DNA from: Thioalkalivibrio sp. XN279
Lineage (GTDB): Bacteria; Pseudomonadota; Gammaproteobacteria; Steroidobacterales; XN24
Direction: 5' to 3'
NCBI RefSeq assembly: GCF_011089885.1
Contig: NZ_JAANBD010000028.1
Span: 1 to 64,000, forward strand
DNA length: 64,000 nucleotides
The notes below the pieces were generated by a model. The model searched no databases. It was not told the origin of the DNA and saw only the letters and a list, made by a program, of their open reading frames with translations. A program made the translations under genes and the position numbers. Of the stretch, positions 9,319 through 17,184 are shown one piece after another (the first letter of the stretch is position 1; each line of letters starts with the position of its first letter).

Positions 9319-10039
9319 CAAACTTGCGCCTCGGCGTACGCATGGCCTGATCGCTGGCGCGGCCAGCTTGCTCGCCGCCATGGCGTCGCCTGGCGCAGCC
9401 CTGGCGCAGGACAAGCCGCAGTATTACCAGGTCGAAGTGGTGGTATTCCTGCAGCCCGCAGGAATCAGTGCCGAGCGCCCGCCGCTGCCCGCCATGCCGG
9501 CGGCGACCGGCGGCCCGGCCGCGGCTGATGAGTCGCCCGCGCCACAGGGCGTTGCCGCGCCGGACGGCCGGGTGGATGCGGCGCCCGAACAGTCGGTGTT
9601 GCCGCCAGGCTTCGCACCACCCCGCGCCGAGCGGTCGCTCGACGCCGCGGCCCGTGCATTGTCGCGGCGTGGCTACGACGTGCTCTGGCACCAGGCCTGG
9701 GTGCAGCCGCCAGCACAGCGCCAGGGGTCCGACCTGGCGCTGCTGGCCGCACTGGGCCAGGGCCCGGCGCAACCTGGCCTGACCGGATCCGTCAGCCTAA
9801 GTACCGGGCGTTTCCTGCATCTCGGCGTGGCACTCGAATGGCAGGTCGACGGCGCGCTCGCGGCAAAGATGGACCAGCGTCGCCGTATTCGTCCCGATGC
9901 AGAGCATTATTTCGACCATCCGCGACTCGGTGTGCTCGCGGTCATCCGGCGAGTCGACCAGTCCGGGGTCGATCAGTCGGAATCTGCGCTTTCTCCCGCT
10001 GCGGACGTCGCGTCCCCGGCCTCTGCATCCAGTCCATAG
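9308..10039 (+). CDS. csiV: CsiV-family periplasmic protein
   Basis: The 243-aa secreted protein belongs to the CsiV (peptidoglycan-binding, formerly DUF2803) family. After the signal peptide, cleaved near ALAQ (about residue 34), come the hallmarks YYQVEVVVFLQ, a Pro/Ala-rich linker, ALSRRGYDVLWHQAWVQP, SVSLSTGRFLHLGVALEW and AEHYFDHPRLGVLAVIRRV. In Vibrio, CsiV cooperates with the D-amino-acid stress response at the cell wall. That role is not demonstrable here. It overlaps mfd by 11 bp, and its C-terminal tail overlaps the convergent PAS gene by 67 bp. csiV directly after mfd is a common gammaproteobacterial order. Confidence 0.85.
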   Translation: MSISKLAPRRTHGLIAGAASLLAAMASPGAALAQDKPQYYQVEVVVFLQPAGISAERPPLPAMPAATGGPAAADESPAPQGVAAPDGRVDAAPEQSVLPPGFAPPRAERSLDAAARALSRRGYDVLWHQAWVQPPAQRQGSDLALLAALGQGPAQPGLTGSVSLSTGRFLHLGVALEWQVDGALAAKMDQRRRIRPDAEHYFDHPRLGVLAVIRRVDQSGVDQSESALSPAADVASPASASSP

Positions 10040-10998
10040 TCCTGCACCACCACCTGCTCGACCCCGTGTTCCTGCGCCTCGGCGAGGGTCGTGCGGCCCA
10101 TCTCCAGCAACGCACGCCAATCGTGTGCCTGTGCCGGCAGGGCATGGATCACGGCCGCGCTCAGGCTGAGGTTGCTGACGCGCGGCGCGCGCGGGTTGCG
10201 GATCGCCAGGGCGCGGACGCGCTCACACACCTGTGCGGCGTGACGCTCGATCACTTCTCGAGGCATGTCCACGCCGATCGCAGCAAACCTGGCGTCGCCG
10301 ATCCGGGCTGAAACGTCCGTGGTGCGCCGGAAGGCACCCGCCACGGCATGGGCCACCATGCGCAGGCAGGAGTCGCCGGTGACCTTGCCGAACGTCTCCA
10401 GATAGACGTCGAAATAGTCGGGCGCAAAAAGGAACAGCGTCAGGGCACGGCGGTCGCGGGCACAGGAGAACCACGCCAGCTCCAGGGCCAGCTCGAAGGC
10501 ATGCGACGCCTGCAGGCCGGTCAGGCGGTCCACCGTGTCCGCATCTTCGAGCCGGCGCTGGGCGAACTCTGCCCGCGCATCGTGGCGGCCCAGGAGCATC
10601 GCCATTTCGCGCTCCGCCGACACGTCGCGGGCGAACGCCAGCCACCAGGGGTGATCTGCCGCATCGAGCACGGGTTCCAGCCGCAGGCTGCACCAGTACA
10701 GCGTGCCATCGGGACGATAGCAGCGCAGCAGGGCGCTGCAGCCGTCGGTGCCGGCAACCGCGGCCTGCAGCTCGGCCAGGCCCGGTTGTTCCCGGTCCGT
10801 ACCGCAGATCACCCACAGCGCATTGCCGGCCAGTTCTGCGCGCCCGAAGCCCGTCATGCGGGCGAAGGCCGGGTTCAGCCACTGCATCGAGGCACGCGCT
10901 CCGTCAGCCGCGAGCACCGCGACGCCCTCCCCGGCATGCTCCAGCGCCGGCAGGGCCAGCCCCGCGGGCAGGGCACCAGTGGCGGGTCGCCCGCTCAA
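9973..10998 (-). CDS. PAS protein with degenerate GGDEF domain
   Basis: The 341-aa product starts at TTG 10998, whose TTGA overlaps the stop of the preceding phosphorylase gene. The only longer start lies well inside that gene. The N-terminal half is a PAS domain (about 25-145), with MQWLNPAFARMTGFGRAELAG and a PAC-like ending AFARDVSAERE. The C-terminal half follows the GGDEF fold: DRLTGL at its start, then FLFAPDYFDVYLETFGKVTGD, and SARIGDARFAAIG where an active cyclase has RxGG(D/E)EF. With the signature reduced to IGDAR it is probably not a diguanylate cyclase. It may bind c-di-GMP or a nucleotide, or only dimerise. The signal sensed by the PAS domain is unknown. Confidence 0.8.
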   Translation of the reverse strand: MSGRPATGALPAGLALPALEHAGEGVAVLAADGARASMQWLNPAFARMTGFGRAELAGNALWVICGTDREQPGLAELQAAVAGTDGCSALLRCYRPDGTLYWCSLRLEPVLDAADHPWWLAFARDVSAEREMAMLLGRHDARAEFAQRRLEDADTVDRLTGLQASHAFELALELAWFSCARDRRALTLFLFAPDYFDVYLETFGKVTGDSCLRMVAHAVAGAFRRTTDVSARIGDARFAAIGVDMPREVIERHAAQVCERVRALAIRNPRAPRVSNLSLSAAVIHALPAQAHDWRALLEMGRTTLAEAQEHGVEQVVVQDYGLDAEAGDATSAAGESADSD

Positions 10999-11738
10999 GA
11001 TGTCGCCCCCGCGCCCAGCGCCGCCTCGATCAGTCGTCGCGCCGCCGCCATGCCGGTCTGCACCCAGGCCTCGAGTTCGGTGTGAATGTCCCCGCCGCGC
11101 CCGGCCGCCCAGTTCACCACGACGGCGCAACAGGCATACTCGAGCTTGAGCTCGCGCGCCAGCGCGGCCTCCGGCATGCCGGTCATACCGACGATGTCGC
11201 AGCCGTCACGCTCCAAACGATCGATTTCCGCGGCCGTCTCGAGCCGCGGCCCCTGCGTGGCGGCGTAGGTGCCGCCGTCACGCGGCTCGATGCCGGCCGC
11301 CGCGCCCGCCCACAGCAGCCATTCGCGCACGGTGTCAGAGTAGGGCGCAGTGAAGTCGACATGCTCGAGCGGCATGGCCGTGCCGTCGCAATAGCTGTGC
11401 GCGCGTCCCCAGCTGTAGTCGATCAACTGGTCCGGAACGACCAGCGTACCCGGCGCGCAGTCGGCACTGATGCCGCCGACGGCATTCACGGCGATGACCC
11501 GGCGTACTCCGGCGTCTCGCAGCGCCCAGACGTTGGCGCGGTAGTTGATGGCGTGCGGCGCAATATCGTGGTCGCGCCCGTGCCGCGCCAGGAAGACCAC
11601 GGGCATGCCGGCATAGCGCCCCCTGACCAGGGGCGCGGACGGCTCGCCCCAGGGCGTCACCGCGCGCTCCTCGCGCTCGATCTCCAGCCCCGCCAGCTGC
11701 GCCATGCCGGTACCGCCGATGATGCCCGTAGGGATCAT
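10995..11738 (-). CDS. S-methyl-5'-thioinosine phosphorylase
   Basis: Phosphorylase of the MTA/PNP family, 247 aa. It releases hypoxanthine and methylthioribose-1-phosphate from methylthioinosine and thus recycles the by-product of polyamine and homoserine-lactone synthesis. IIGGTGMAQLAGL, ARHGRDHDIAPHAINYRANVWAL, AVNAVGGI, QLIDYSWGR and TQGPRLETAAEI with DIVGMTGMPEAALARE match the Pseudomonas MTIP subgroup, which prefers methylthioinosine over methylthioadenosine. ATG 11738 overlaps the stop of hpt by 4 bp (ATGA). Co-transcription with hpt fits, because hypoxanthine is the substrate of Hpt. Some preference for methylthioadenosine cannot be excluded. Confidence 0.85.
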   Translation of the reverse strand: MIPTGIIGGTGMAQLAGLEIEREERAVTPWGEPSAPLVRGRYAGMPVVFLARHGRDHDIAPHAINYRANVWALRDAGVRRVIAVNAVGGISADCAPGTLVVPDQLIDYSWGRAHSYCDGTAMPLEHVDFTAPYSDTVREWLLWAGAAAGIEPRDGGTYAATQGPRLETAAEIDRLERDGCDIVGMTGMPEAALARELKLEYACCAVVVNWAAGRGGDIHTELEAWVQTGMAAARRLIEAALGAGATS

Positions 11739-12295
11739 CCGTGGTCGTCCTCCGCGGCCAGCGCGTACACACCCTGGTGCTGCCGATGGTGCTCGTGGAA
11801 ATCCATGCCGCAACCGAACAGGTAGCGATCCTCCAGTTTCATGCCCACGTAGTCCGCCTGCATGTTCTTGTAGCGACGCGGATGCTGCTTGTCGATCAGC
11901 ACCGCACTGCGCACCTGGGTGGCGCCGCGATCACGACAATCCTCGAGGATGGCGTCCAGCGTGTAGCCCTCGTCGAGGATGTCGTCCACCACCAGGACGC
12001 TGCGGCCGCGCAAGGAGGTGCGCGGCCGGGCAACCCACTCCAGCTCGGCGATGCCGCGCGTACCACCCTGGTACCGGGTGGCGTGCACGTAGTCGAGTTG
12101 CAACGGGAACGCGAGCCGCTGCAACAGCCAGGCCGTGGGGAGCAGGCCGCCGACCATGACCGCCAGCACCACCGGGTCGTGCTCGCCGAGGTCACGCCGG
12201 ATTTCGACCGCCATCTCGTCCAGTGCCTGCGCCACCCTGGCCGGGTCCGCGAGCAGGTCGGCCCGCGCCAGGATCGCATCGTAGTTCTCACGCAT
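11735..12295 (-). CDS. hpt: Hypoxanthine-guanine phosphoribosyltransferase
   Basis: Purine-salvage enzyme that joins hypoxanthine or guanine to PRPP, giving IMP or GMP in the cytoplasm. It has 186 aa. The PRPP-binding loop is VLVVDDILDEGYTL (about 98-111). AVMVGGLLPTAWLLQRL near residue 45 and LIDKQHPRRYKNMQADYVG near residue 132 fit the Pseudomonas-type Hpt proteins. It ends in a 4-bp overlap with the methylthioinosine phosphorylase, which produces hypoxanthine. nagZ lies 44 bp upstream. Confidence 0.92.
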   Translation of the reverse strand: MRENYDAILARADLLADPARVAQALDEMAVEIRRDLGEHDPVVLAVMVGGLLPTAWLLQRLAFPLQLDYVHATRYQGGTRGIAELEWVARPRTSLRGRSVLVVDDILDEGYTLDAILEDCRDRGATQVRSAVLIDKQHPRRYKNMQADYVGMKLEDRYLFGCGMDFHEHHRQHQGVYALAAEDDHG

Positions 12296-12339
12296 CGCTC
12301 ATCCCTCGGTTTGCTTGCCGCGGCGGCGCGCGGCGTCCT

Positions 12340-13386
12340 TCAGTCCCCTTCCAGCACCAGCCTCGGCCGCTCGTCCTCGAACTCCCGCACCAGCGCTTCG
12401 GTGCGGCGCCACTCTGGCGACGCCTGCAACTCGCCTTCGAGCGTGTTGCGCCCGCGCAGGCGCGCCAGGCGCAGGTGCCCTGCCGGCTCGTACCAGTCGC
12501 CCAGCGCCTCGACCACGGCCACCGCGGCAGGGCGATCGTTGCACACCAGGACGACGTCGCAACCAGCCTCCAGCGCGAGCTTAGCGCGTTCCGGCGGCGT
12601 ACCGGCAACCGCGGCCCCCGCCATGGAAAGATCGTCGGAGAACACTGCGCCCTGGAAGCGCAGGCGGATGCGCAGCTCGTTGTGCAGCCACCAGCGCGAA
12701 AATCCGGCCGGCAACCGGTCGAGCCGCGAGTACACCACGTGCGCCACCATGACGCCGCCCAGCCCCTCCTCGATCAGGCGCTCATAGGGCCGCATGTCGT
12801 CGAGCAGGTCGGCATAAGGGCGCCGGTCTTCCGGCAGCGCGTGATGCGAGTCCGCGGCGACGCCGCCGTGTCCCGGGAAATGCTTGCCCACGGCGGCCAT
12901 GCCCGCGCGCCGCATGCCGGCGGCGAAACGCCCGGCCAGGCGCGCCACGACCTCCGGATCGCGGTGAAAGGCGCGGTCGCCGATGACCTCGCTCAAGCCG
13001 TAGTCGAGATCGAGCACGGGGGCAAAACTCAGGTCCACGCCCAGCGCACGCAATTCGGCGGCCATCAGCCAGCCGCAGCGCTCTGCAAGCTGCAGGGCCT
13101 GTTCCCGTTCCAGGTCGTACTTGTGGCCCAGTGCATGCATCGCCGGCAGCGGTGTAAAGCCGTCGCGGAAACGCTGCACCCGGCCGCCCTCCTGGTCCAC
13201 CGTGACGACCAGCTCGGGCTGGCGTAGTGCGTGGATCGCGGTCGTCAGGGCGCGCAATTGCTGCGCCGACTCGTAGTTGCGGCTGAACAGGATCACGCCG
13301 CCGACGTTGGGATGCGCCAGCAGCTCGCGTTCCTCGGCCGTCAGCACCGTGCCCGCGACGTCCAGCATTACCGGGCCGAGCGTCAT
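12340..13386 (-). CDS. nagZ: Beta-N-acetylhexosaminidase NagZ
   Basis: Family 3 glycoside hydrolase that removes N-acetylglucosamine from anhydro-muropeptides in the cytoplasm during peptidoglycan recycling. Its products induce AmpC in species that carry AmpR. It has 348 aa. Seen are VTVDQEGGRVQRF, LSFAPVLDLD, the signature AAVGKHFPGHGGVAADSHHALP (catalytic His and Asp loop) and VFSDDLSM with the nucleophile aspartate. No signal peptide, as expected. The start overlaps the stop of the upstream YkuD gene by 4 bp, so the two are probably translated together. Confidence 0.95.
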   Translation of the reverse strand: MTLGPVMLDVAGTVLTAEERELLAHPNVGGVILFSRNYESAQQLRALTTAIHALRQPELVVTVDQEGGRVQRFRDGFTPLPAMHALGHKYDLEREQALQLAERCGWLMAAELRALGVDLSFAPVLDLDYGLSEVIGDRAFHRDPEVVARLAGRFAAGMRRAGMAAVGKHFPGHGGVAADSHHALPEDRRPYADLLDDMRPYERLIEEGLGGVMVAHVVYSRLDRLPAGFSRWWLHNELRIRLRFQGAVFSDDLSMAGAAVAGTPPERAKLALEAGCDVVLVCNDRPAAVAVVEALGDWYEPAGHLRLARLRGRNTLEGELQASPEWRRTEALVREFEDERPRLVLEGD

Positions 13387-13883
13387 GCCTCGCCCCCCTC
13401 GTGGATCAGCACCTCGGTGCCGGCCGGCGCCAGCTCGAACAGCTCGATGACGTCGTCGTTGCGCATGCGGATGCAGCCGTGCGAGGCGGGCACGCCCATG
13501 GGCTGGTCGTCAGGCGTGCCATGGATGTAGATGTAGCGTCGCATGGTGTCGAGCGTGCCGAGGCGATTGCGCCCGGGCTCCAGGCCGCTGAGCCACAGGA
13601 TGCGGGACAGTATCCAGTCGCGCTCCGGATGCGCCCGGGCCAGCGCCGGAGACCAGATCTCACCGGTCGGGCGCCGGCCCACCAGCACGGCGCCGCGCGG
13701 CAGCCCGGCGCCGATGCGGGCGCGCACCACGTGCCGCCCTCGCGGCGTGCAGCCGCTGTCCCGGGTCTCGCCCGGCCCCTCGCGCGACGTGGAGACCGGC
13801 CAGGCCAGGCTGGCCTGGTCGGGCCGGGCCAGCGTCAGGGACTGCGCTGCGAGGTCGACGAAGATGCGCGCTGCGTCGCTCAT
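13383..13883 (-). CDS. Cytosolic-type YkuD (L,D-transpeptidase fold) enzyme
   Basis: The 166-aa product is little more than a YkuD domain. The active site is intact: YIYIHGTPDDQPMG followed by SHGCIRMRNDD, with cysteine C137. Start ATG 13883 lies 7 bp after rlmD. A longer start at 13922 would overlap rlmD and adds no signal peptide. No secretion signal or membrane helix is seen, which is odd for a wall cross-linking L,D-transpeptidase. Its 4-bp overlap with nagZ suggests a muropeptide-recycling role, like the cytosolic YkuD L,D-carboxypeptidases described in Acinetobacter and Vibrio. That function is inference. Confidence 0.85.
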   Translation of the reverse strand: MSDAARIFVDLAAQSLTLARPDQASLAWPVSTSREGPGETRDSGCTPRGRHVVRARIGAGLPRGAVLVGRRPTGEIWSPALARAHPERDWILSRILWLSGLEPGRNRLGTLDTMRRYIYIHGTPDDQPMGVPASHGCIRMRNDDVIELFELAPAGTEVLIHEGGEA

Positions 13884-13890
13884 GGCGTGC

Positions 13891-15213
13891 TCAGCCCCGG
13901 TCCTGGCGCTCGAACAGCGCAATGGACTCGATGTGCGCCGTGTGCGGAAACATGTCCATCACCCCCGCGCCGCTGAGGCGGTAACCGTGTTCATGCACGA
14001 GGATACCGGCATCGCGCGCCAGCGTCCCGGGATGGCACGAGACGTACACGATGCGCGCCGGTCGCAACGCCGGGACGAGGCCGAGAGCGGCCTCGGCGCC
14101 CGCTCGCGGCGGATCGAGGAGCAGCCCGTCGTAGCCACGCCGCGCCCACGGCAGCGGGCGGCAATCATCGAACAGGTTGGCGACGTGGAACTCGGCCTCG
14201 AGCCCGTTGCGCACGGCGTTGGCGCGCGCCCGCTGTACCAGCGCTGCGTCGCCCTCGACCCCGCAGACGCGTGCGCCGGCGCGGGCCAGCGCCAGGCTGA
14301 AGTTGCCGAGCCCGCAGAACAGGTCGAGCACGCCCTGCCCCGGATTGGGCGCCAGCAGTTCGACCGCACGCGCCACCGCGCGCGCATTCACGACGGCGTT
14401 GACCTGGACGAAGTCGGTCGGGAGGAACTCGAACTCGAGGTCGAATTCCTCCAGGCGGTAATGGGGCGGCGGCGCGTCCTCCGCAAGCGGCCGCGCGGTC
14501 TCGTTCCCGCCCGGCTGCAGCCAGACGTCGACGGCCCGGGTCTTGCCGAACTGCGCCAGTTGCGCCAGGTCGTCCGCGCTGGGCGGGTCCAGCACGCGGA
14601 ACACCAGCACGCGGCGATCATCACCGACGGCCACCTCGACCTGCGGCACGCGGCGCGCAATGCTGAGGCTGGCGATGAGCGCCCCGATCGCCGGCAGCAT
14701 GTCGCCGATACCGCCCGCGAGGACCGCGCAGCTGTCCATGTCCGCCAGCAGCGGCGCACGGCGCTCGCGGAACCCGACCAGCACGCGTCCCTTCTTGTCG
14801 ACCTTGCGCACGCCGAGCCGCGCCTTGCGCCGATAGCCCCACGACGGCCCGGGGATCGGCTCCCAGCTGGCCTCCGGCACCACGCGCCCGATCCTGTGCA
14901 GGTTCTCGTGCAGGACATCCTGCTTCGCCGCCAGCTGCGCGGCAGGCGCCAGGTGCTGCAGGCTGCAGCCGCCGCAGGTACCGAAATGCGGGCACCGCGG
15001 CGTGACCCGGTCCGGTGATGGTTGCAACACCTCGAGCAGTTCGGCTTCGTCATGGCTGCGGCGCTGGCTGACCCGGCTGGCGATCACGCGTTCACCCGGC
15101 AGGGCGTCGGCCACGAACACGGTCTTGCCCTCGACCCGCGCCACGCCGCGCCCGTCGTGGGCGAGATCCAGGATCCCGACTTCGAAAGGCGTCGGATCGA
15201 CCCGTCGGCTCAT
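13891..15213 (-). CDS. rlmD: 23S rRNA (uracil-1939-C5) methyltransferase RlmD
   Basis: SAM-dependent enzyme that makes m5U1939 in 23S rRNA, 440 aa. An N-terminal TRAM domain (about 1-65) precedes iron-sulfur cysteines C74, C80 and C83 (CPHFGTCGGCSLQHL) and C162 (DMDSCAVL). The catalytic domain shows VLDLFCGLGNFSLALA for SAM binding, LLLDPPRAGAEAAL, and VYVSCHPGTLARD containing the nucleophilic cysteine. The start overlaps the stop of the exonuclease gene by 4 bp. Fused-frame alternatives on the opposite strand are shadows. Confidence 0.95.
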   Translation of the reverse strand: MSRRVDPTPFEVGILDLAHDGRGVARVEGKTVFVADALPGERVIASRVSQRRSHDEAELLEVLQPSPDRVTPRCPHFGTCGGCSLQHLAPAAQLAAKQDVLHENLHRIGRVVPEASWEPIPGPSWGYRRKARLGVRKVDKKGRVLVGFRERRAPLLADMDSCAVLAGGIGDMLPAIGALIASLSIARRVPQVEVAVGDDRRVLVFRVLDPPSADDLAQLAQFGKTRAVDVWLQPGGNETARPLAEDAPPPHYRLEEFDLEFEFLPTDFVQVNAVVNARAVARAVELLAPNPGQGVLDLFCGLGNFSLALARAGARVCGVEGDAALVQRARANAVRNGLEAEFHVANLFDDCRPLPWARRGYDGLLLDPPRAGAEAALGLVPALRPARIVYVSCHPGTLARDAGILVHEHGYRLSGAGVMDMFPHTAHIESIALFERQDRG

Positions 15214-15983
15214 GCGCGACCCCAGGCCGCGAGGAACTCGAGCAGGTGTGGCCGTCCGTCCTCGCGCAACAGCGCCGCGACGAGATCGAGTTCTTGCTCG
15301 AGTTCGGCGGGCGAGCGCCGCCCGCGCATCAGCTCGAAGCGCAGGAACACCAGCCAGGTGTTAAGTACGTCTGTCTCGCAGTAGTCCCGGATGGCGTCGA
15401 TGCGCCCGGCGCGCCATTCGTCCCAGACGCGGTCGCCGCTGAGCCCGATCTTGCCCGGAAACCCGAGCAGCACCGCGGCCTCGTCGAGCCGCGCCGCGCC
15501 CCGAAACTGGAAGCCCGACAGCACGTCCATCAGGTCGAGGTGCCGCCAGTGAAAACGGCTGAGGTAATTGTTGTAGCGAAAGTCGCGGTCGGCGTCGCCG
15601 GTCTCCCAGTAGCGCGTCGCGACGACGCCGTGGCGCAGGGCCCGGTAGTGCAGCACGGGCAGGTCGAAGCCGGAGCCGTTCCAGGACACCAGCTCCGGGC
15701 TGAAACGCTCGATGCCGTCGAAGAAGCGCGCCACCAGCTCGGCCTCGTCGCTGTCGGGATCTCCCAGGGTCCAGAGCTTCAGCCCCTCGCGCGAGCGCAT
15801 GACGCAGGAAATGGCCACGACACGATGCTGGTGCAGCGGCAGGAAGTCGTTGCCCGACTGTTCGCGCCGACGCTGGAACATCGCCTGCGCCACGGCCTCG
15901 TCGGCGAGATCCTCGAGGCCGAGATAGCGGCGGCCGAAGTCAGTGTCGGGCACGGTCTCGATGTCGAACACCAGCGTGTTCAC
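15210..15983 (-). CDS. Predicted PolB-like 3'-5' exonuclease
   Basis: DnaQ-superfamily nuclease related to the exonuclease domain of DNA polymerase B, 257 aa and without any polymerase domain. DEDD motifs are visible as FDIETVPD (Exo I, about residues 6-13), VSWNGSGFDLPVL (Exo II, about residues 98-110) and YCETDVLNT (Exo III). Between them lies HWRHLDLMDVLSGF. Its role in repair or RNA turnover is not established for the family. It is linked by ATGA overlaps to acpS upstream and rlmD downstream. Confidence 0.88.
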   Translation of the reverse strand: MNTLVFDIETVPDTDFGRRYLGLEDLADEAVAQAMFQRRREQSGNDFLPLHQHRVVAISCVMRSREGLKLWTLGDPDSDEAELVARFFDGIERFSPELVSWNGSGFDLPVLHYRALRHGVVATRYWETGDADRDFRYNNYLSRFHWRHLDLMDVLSGFQFRGAARLDEAAVLLGFPGKIGLSGDRVWDEWRAGRIDAIRDYCETDVLNTWLVFLRFELMRGRRSPAELEQELDLVAALLREDGRPHLLEFLAAWGRA

Positions 15984-16366
15984 GACTGCGCCCTCATGAG
16001 GACGGCGAAAGCGACCACCAGTCCCGCCTCGTCGGTCAGGCTGACGTGGCCGTCGCCGATGCCCATCTGCTCGCAGAGTGCGCGCCCGCGCGCCGAATAG
16101 ACGATCTCCGGCTTGCCGCGCGCATCAGCGACGATACCGACGTCGCGAATCCACATTCCGTGCCGAAAGCCGGTCCCCATGGCCTTGACGACGGCCTCCT
16201 TGCCCGCGAAACGCATCGCCAGGAAACGCGCCTTGCGCTTGTGGCGACGGTACTGCGCCTCTTCCTCCGGCAGCAACAGCCGGCGCACGAAATGCTCGCC
16301 GAAGCGCGCCAGCGTTGCCTCGACCCGGTCCAGCCGCACCATGTCCGTGCCGATGCCGAAGATCAC
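15980..16366 (-). CDS. acpS: Holo-acyl-carrier-protein synthase
   Basis: Transfers phosphopantetheine from CoA to acyl carrier protein, activating fatty-acid synthesis. It has 128 aa, the usual size. The start [15 protein letters not shown] contains Mg-binding D8, and [15 protein letters not shown] contains E57 and the K-E-A motif. It lies within the pdxJ-acpS pair universal in proteobacteria and overlaps pdxJ by 4 bp. Confidence 0.96.
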   Translation of the reverse strand: MIFGIGTDMVRLDRVEATLARFGEHFVRRLLLPEEEAQYRRHKRKARFLAMRFAGKEAVVKAMGTGFRHGMWIRDVGIVADARGKPEIVYSARGRALCEQMGIGDGHVSLTDEAGLVVAFAVLMRAQS

Positions 16367-17100
16367 TGCAGCCTCGCCTCGGTCATGAGCCTTTTCATCT
16401 CGATCACCGCCGTCGACAGTCCGTCGAAAATGGCGCGCGCCACGATGGCGTGACCGATGTTGAGCTCGGCGATCTCGACGATCCGCGCGATGGGCTGCAC
16501 GTTGTGGTAATTCAGCCCGTGGCCGGCGTTCACCGCCAGTCCCAGCGCCGCGCCGTGGCGCGCGGCCGCGATGACCCGCTCGAGCTCGCGCTGCTGCTGC
16601 GGCTCGTCCGGCGCATCCGCATAGGCGCCCGTATGCAGCTCCACCACGGGCGCGCCCGCCGCAAGGGACGCATCGAGCTGCGCCGGCTCCGGATCGATAA
16701 ACAGCGACACGCGGATGCCCGCCGCGGAGAGTCGCGCCACCGCCTCACGCACGCGCTCCAGCTGTCCGGCCACGTCCAGTCCGCCCTCGGTGGTCAGCTC
16801 CTCGCGCCGTTCCGGCACCAGGCACACGTCCCGCGGCTGCACCTCCAGCGCGATGTCGATCATTTCGTCGGTCACGGCCATTTCCAGGTTCATGCGCGTC
16901 TGCAGCACGTCCTTCATGGCGCGCAGGTCGCGATCCTGGATATGGCGCCGGTCCTCGCGCAGGTGCAGGGTGATGCAATCTGCACCCGCCTGCTCCGCCA
17001 TCAGGGCCGCGTACACGGGATCGGGATAGCGCGTGCGGCGCGCCTGGCGGATCGTCGCCACGTGGTCGATGTTGACGCCGAGGGCAATGGTGTCTTTCAT
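16363..17100 (-). CDS. pdxJ: Pyridoxine 5'-phosphate synthase
   Basis: Condenses 1-deoxyxylulose-5-phosphate with amino-acetone phosphate to give pyridoxine 5'-phosphate. It has 245 aa. Recognisable are [22 protein letters not shown] at the N-terminus, [36 protein letters not shown] and [12 protein letters not shown] near the C-terminus. It follows recO after 84 bp with no obvious signal in the gap, and overlaps acpS. The dxr gene at the right edge of the window feeds the MEP pathway, which also consumes deoxyxylulose phosphate. Confidence 0.96.
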   Translation of the reverse strand: MKDTIALGVNIDHVATIRQARRTRYPDPVYAALMAEQAGADCITLHLREDRRHIQDRDLRAMKDVLQTRMNLEMAVTDEMIDIALEVQPRDVCLVPERREELTTEGGLDVAGQLERVREAVARLSAAGIRVSLFIDPEPAQLDASLAAGAPVVELHTGAYADAPDEPQQQRELERVIAAARHGAALGLAVNAGHGLNYHNVQPIARIVEIAELNIGHAIVARAIFDGLSTAVIEMKRLMTEARLQ

Positions 17101-17184
17101 GCTGGCTCCCCCGCTATGGGCCTGTATTGCACATGATACGGCCTCGGCAGACTGCGGACAGTCCCCCTGGGAAACCGTGGCCGC

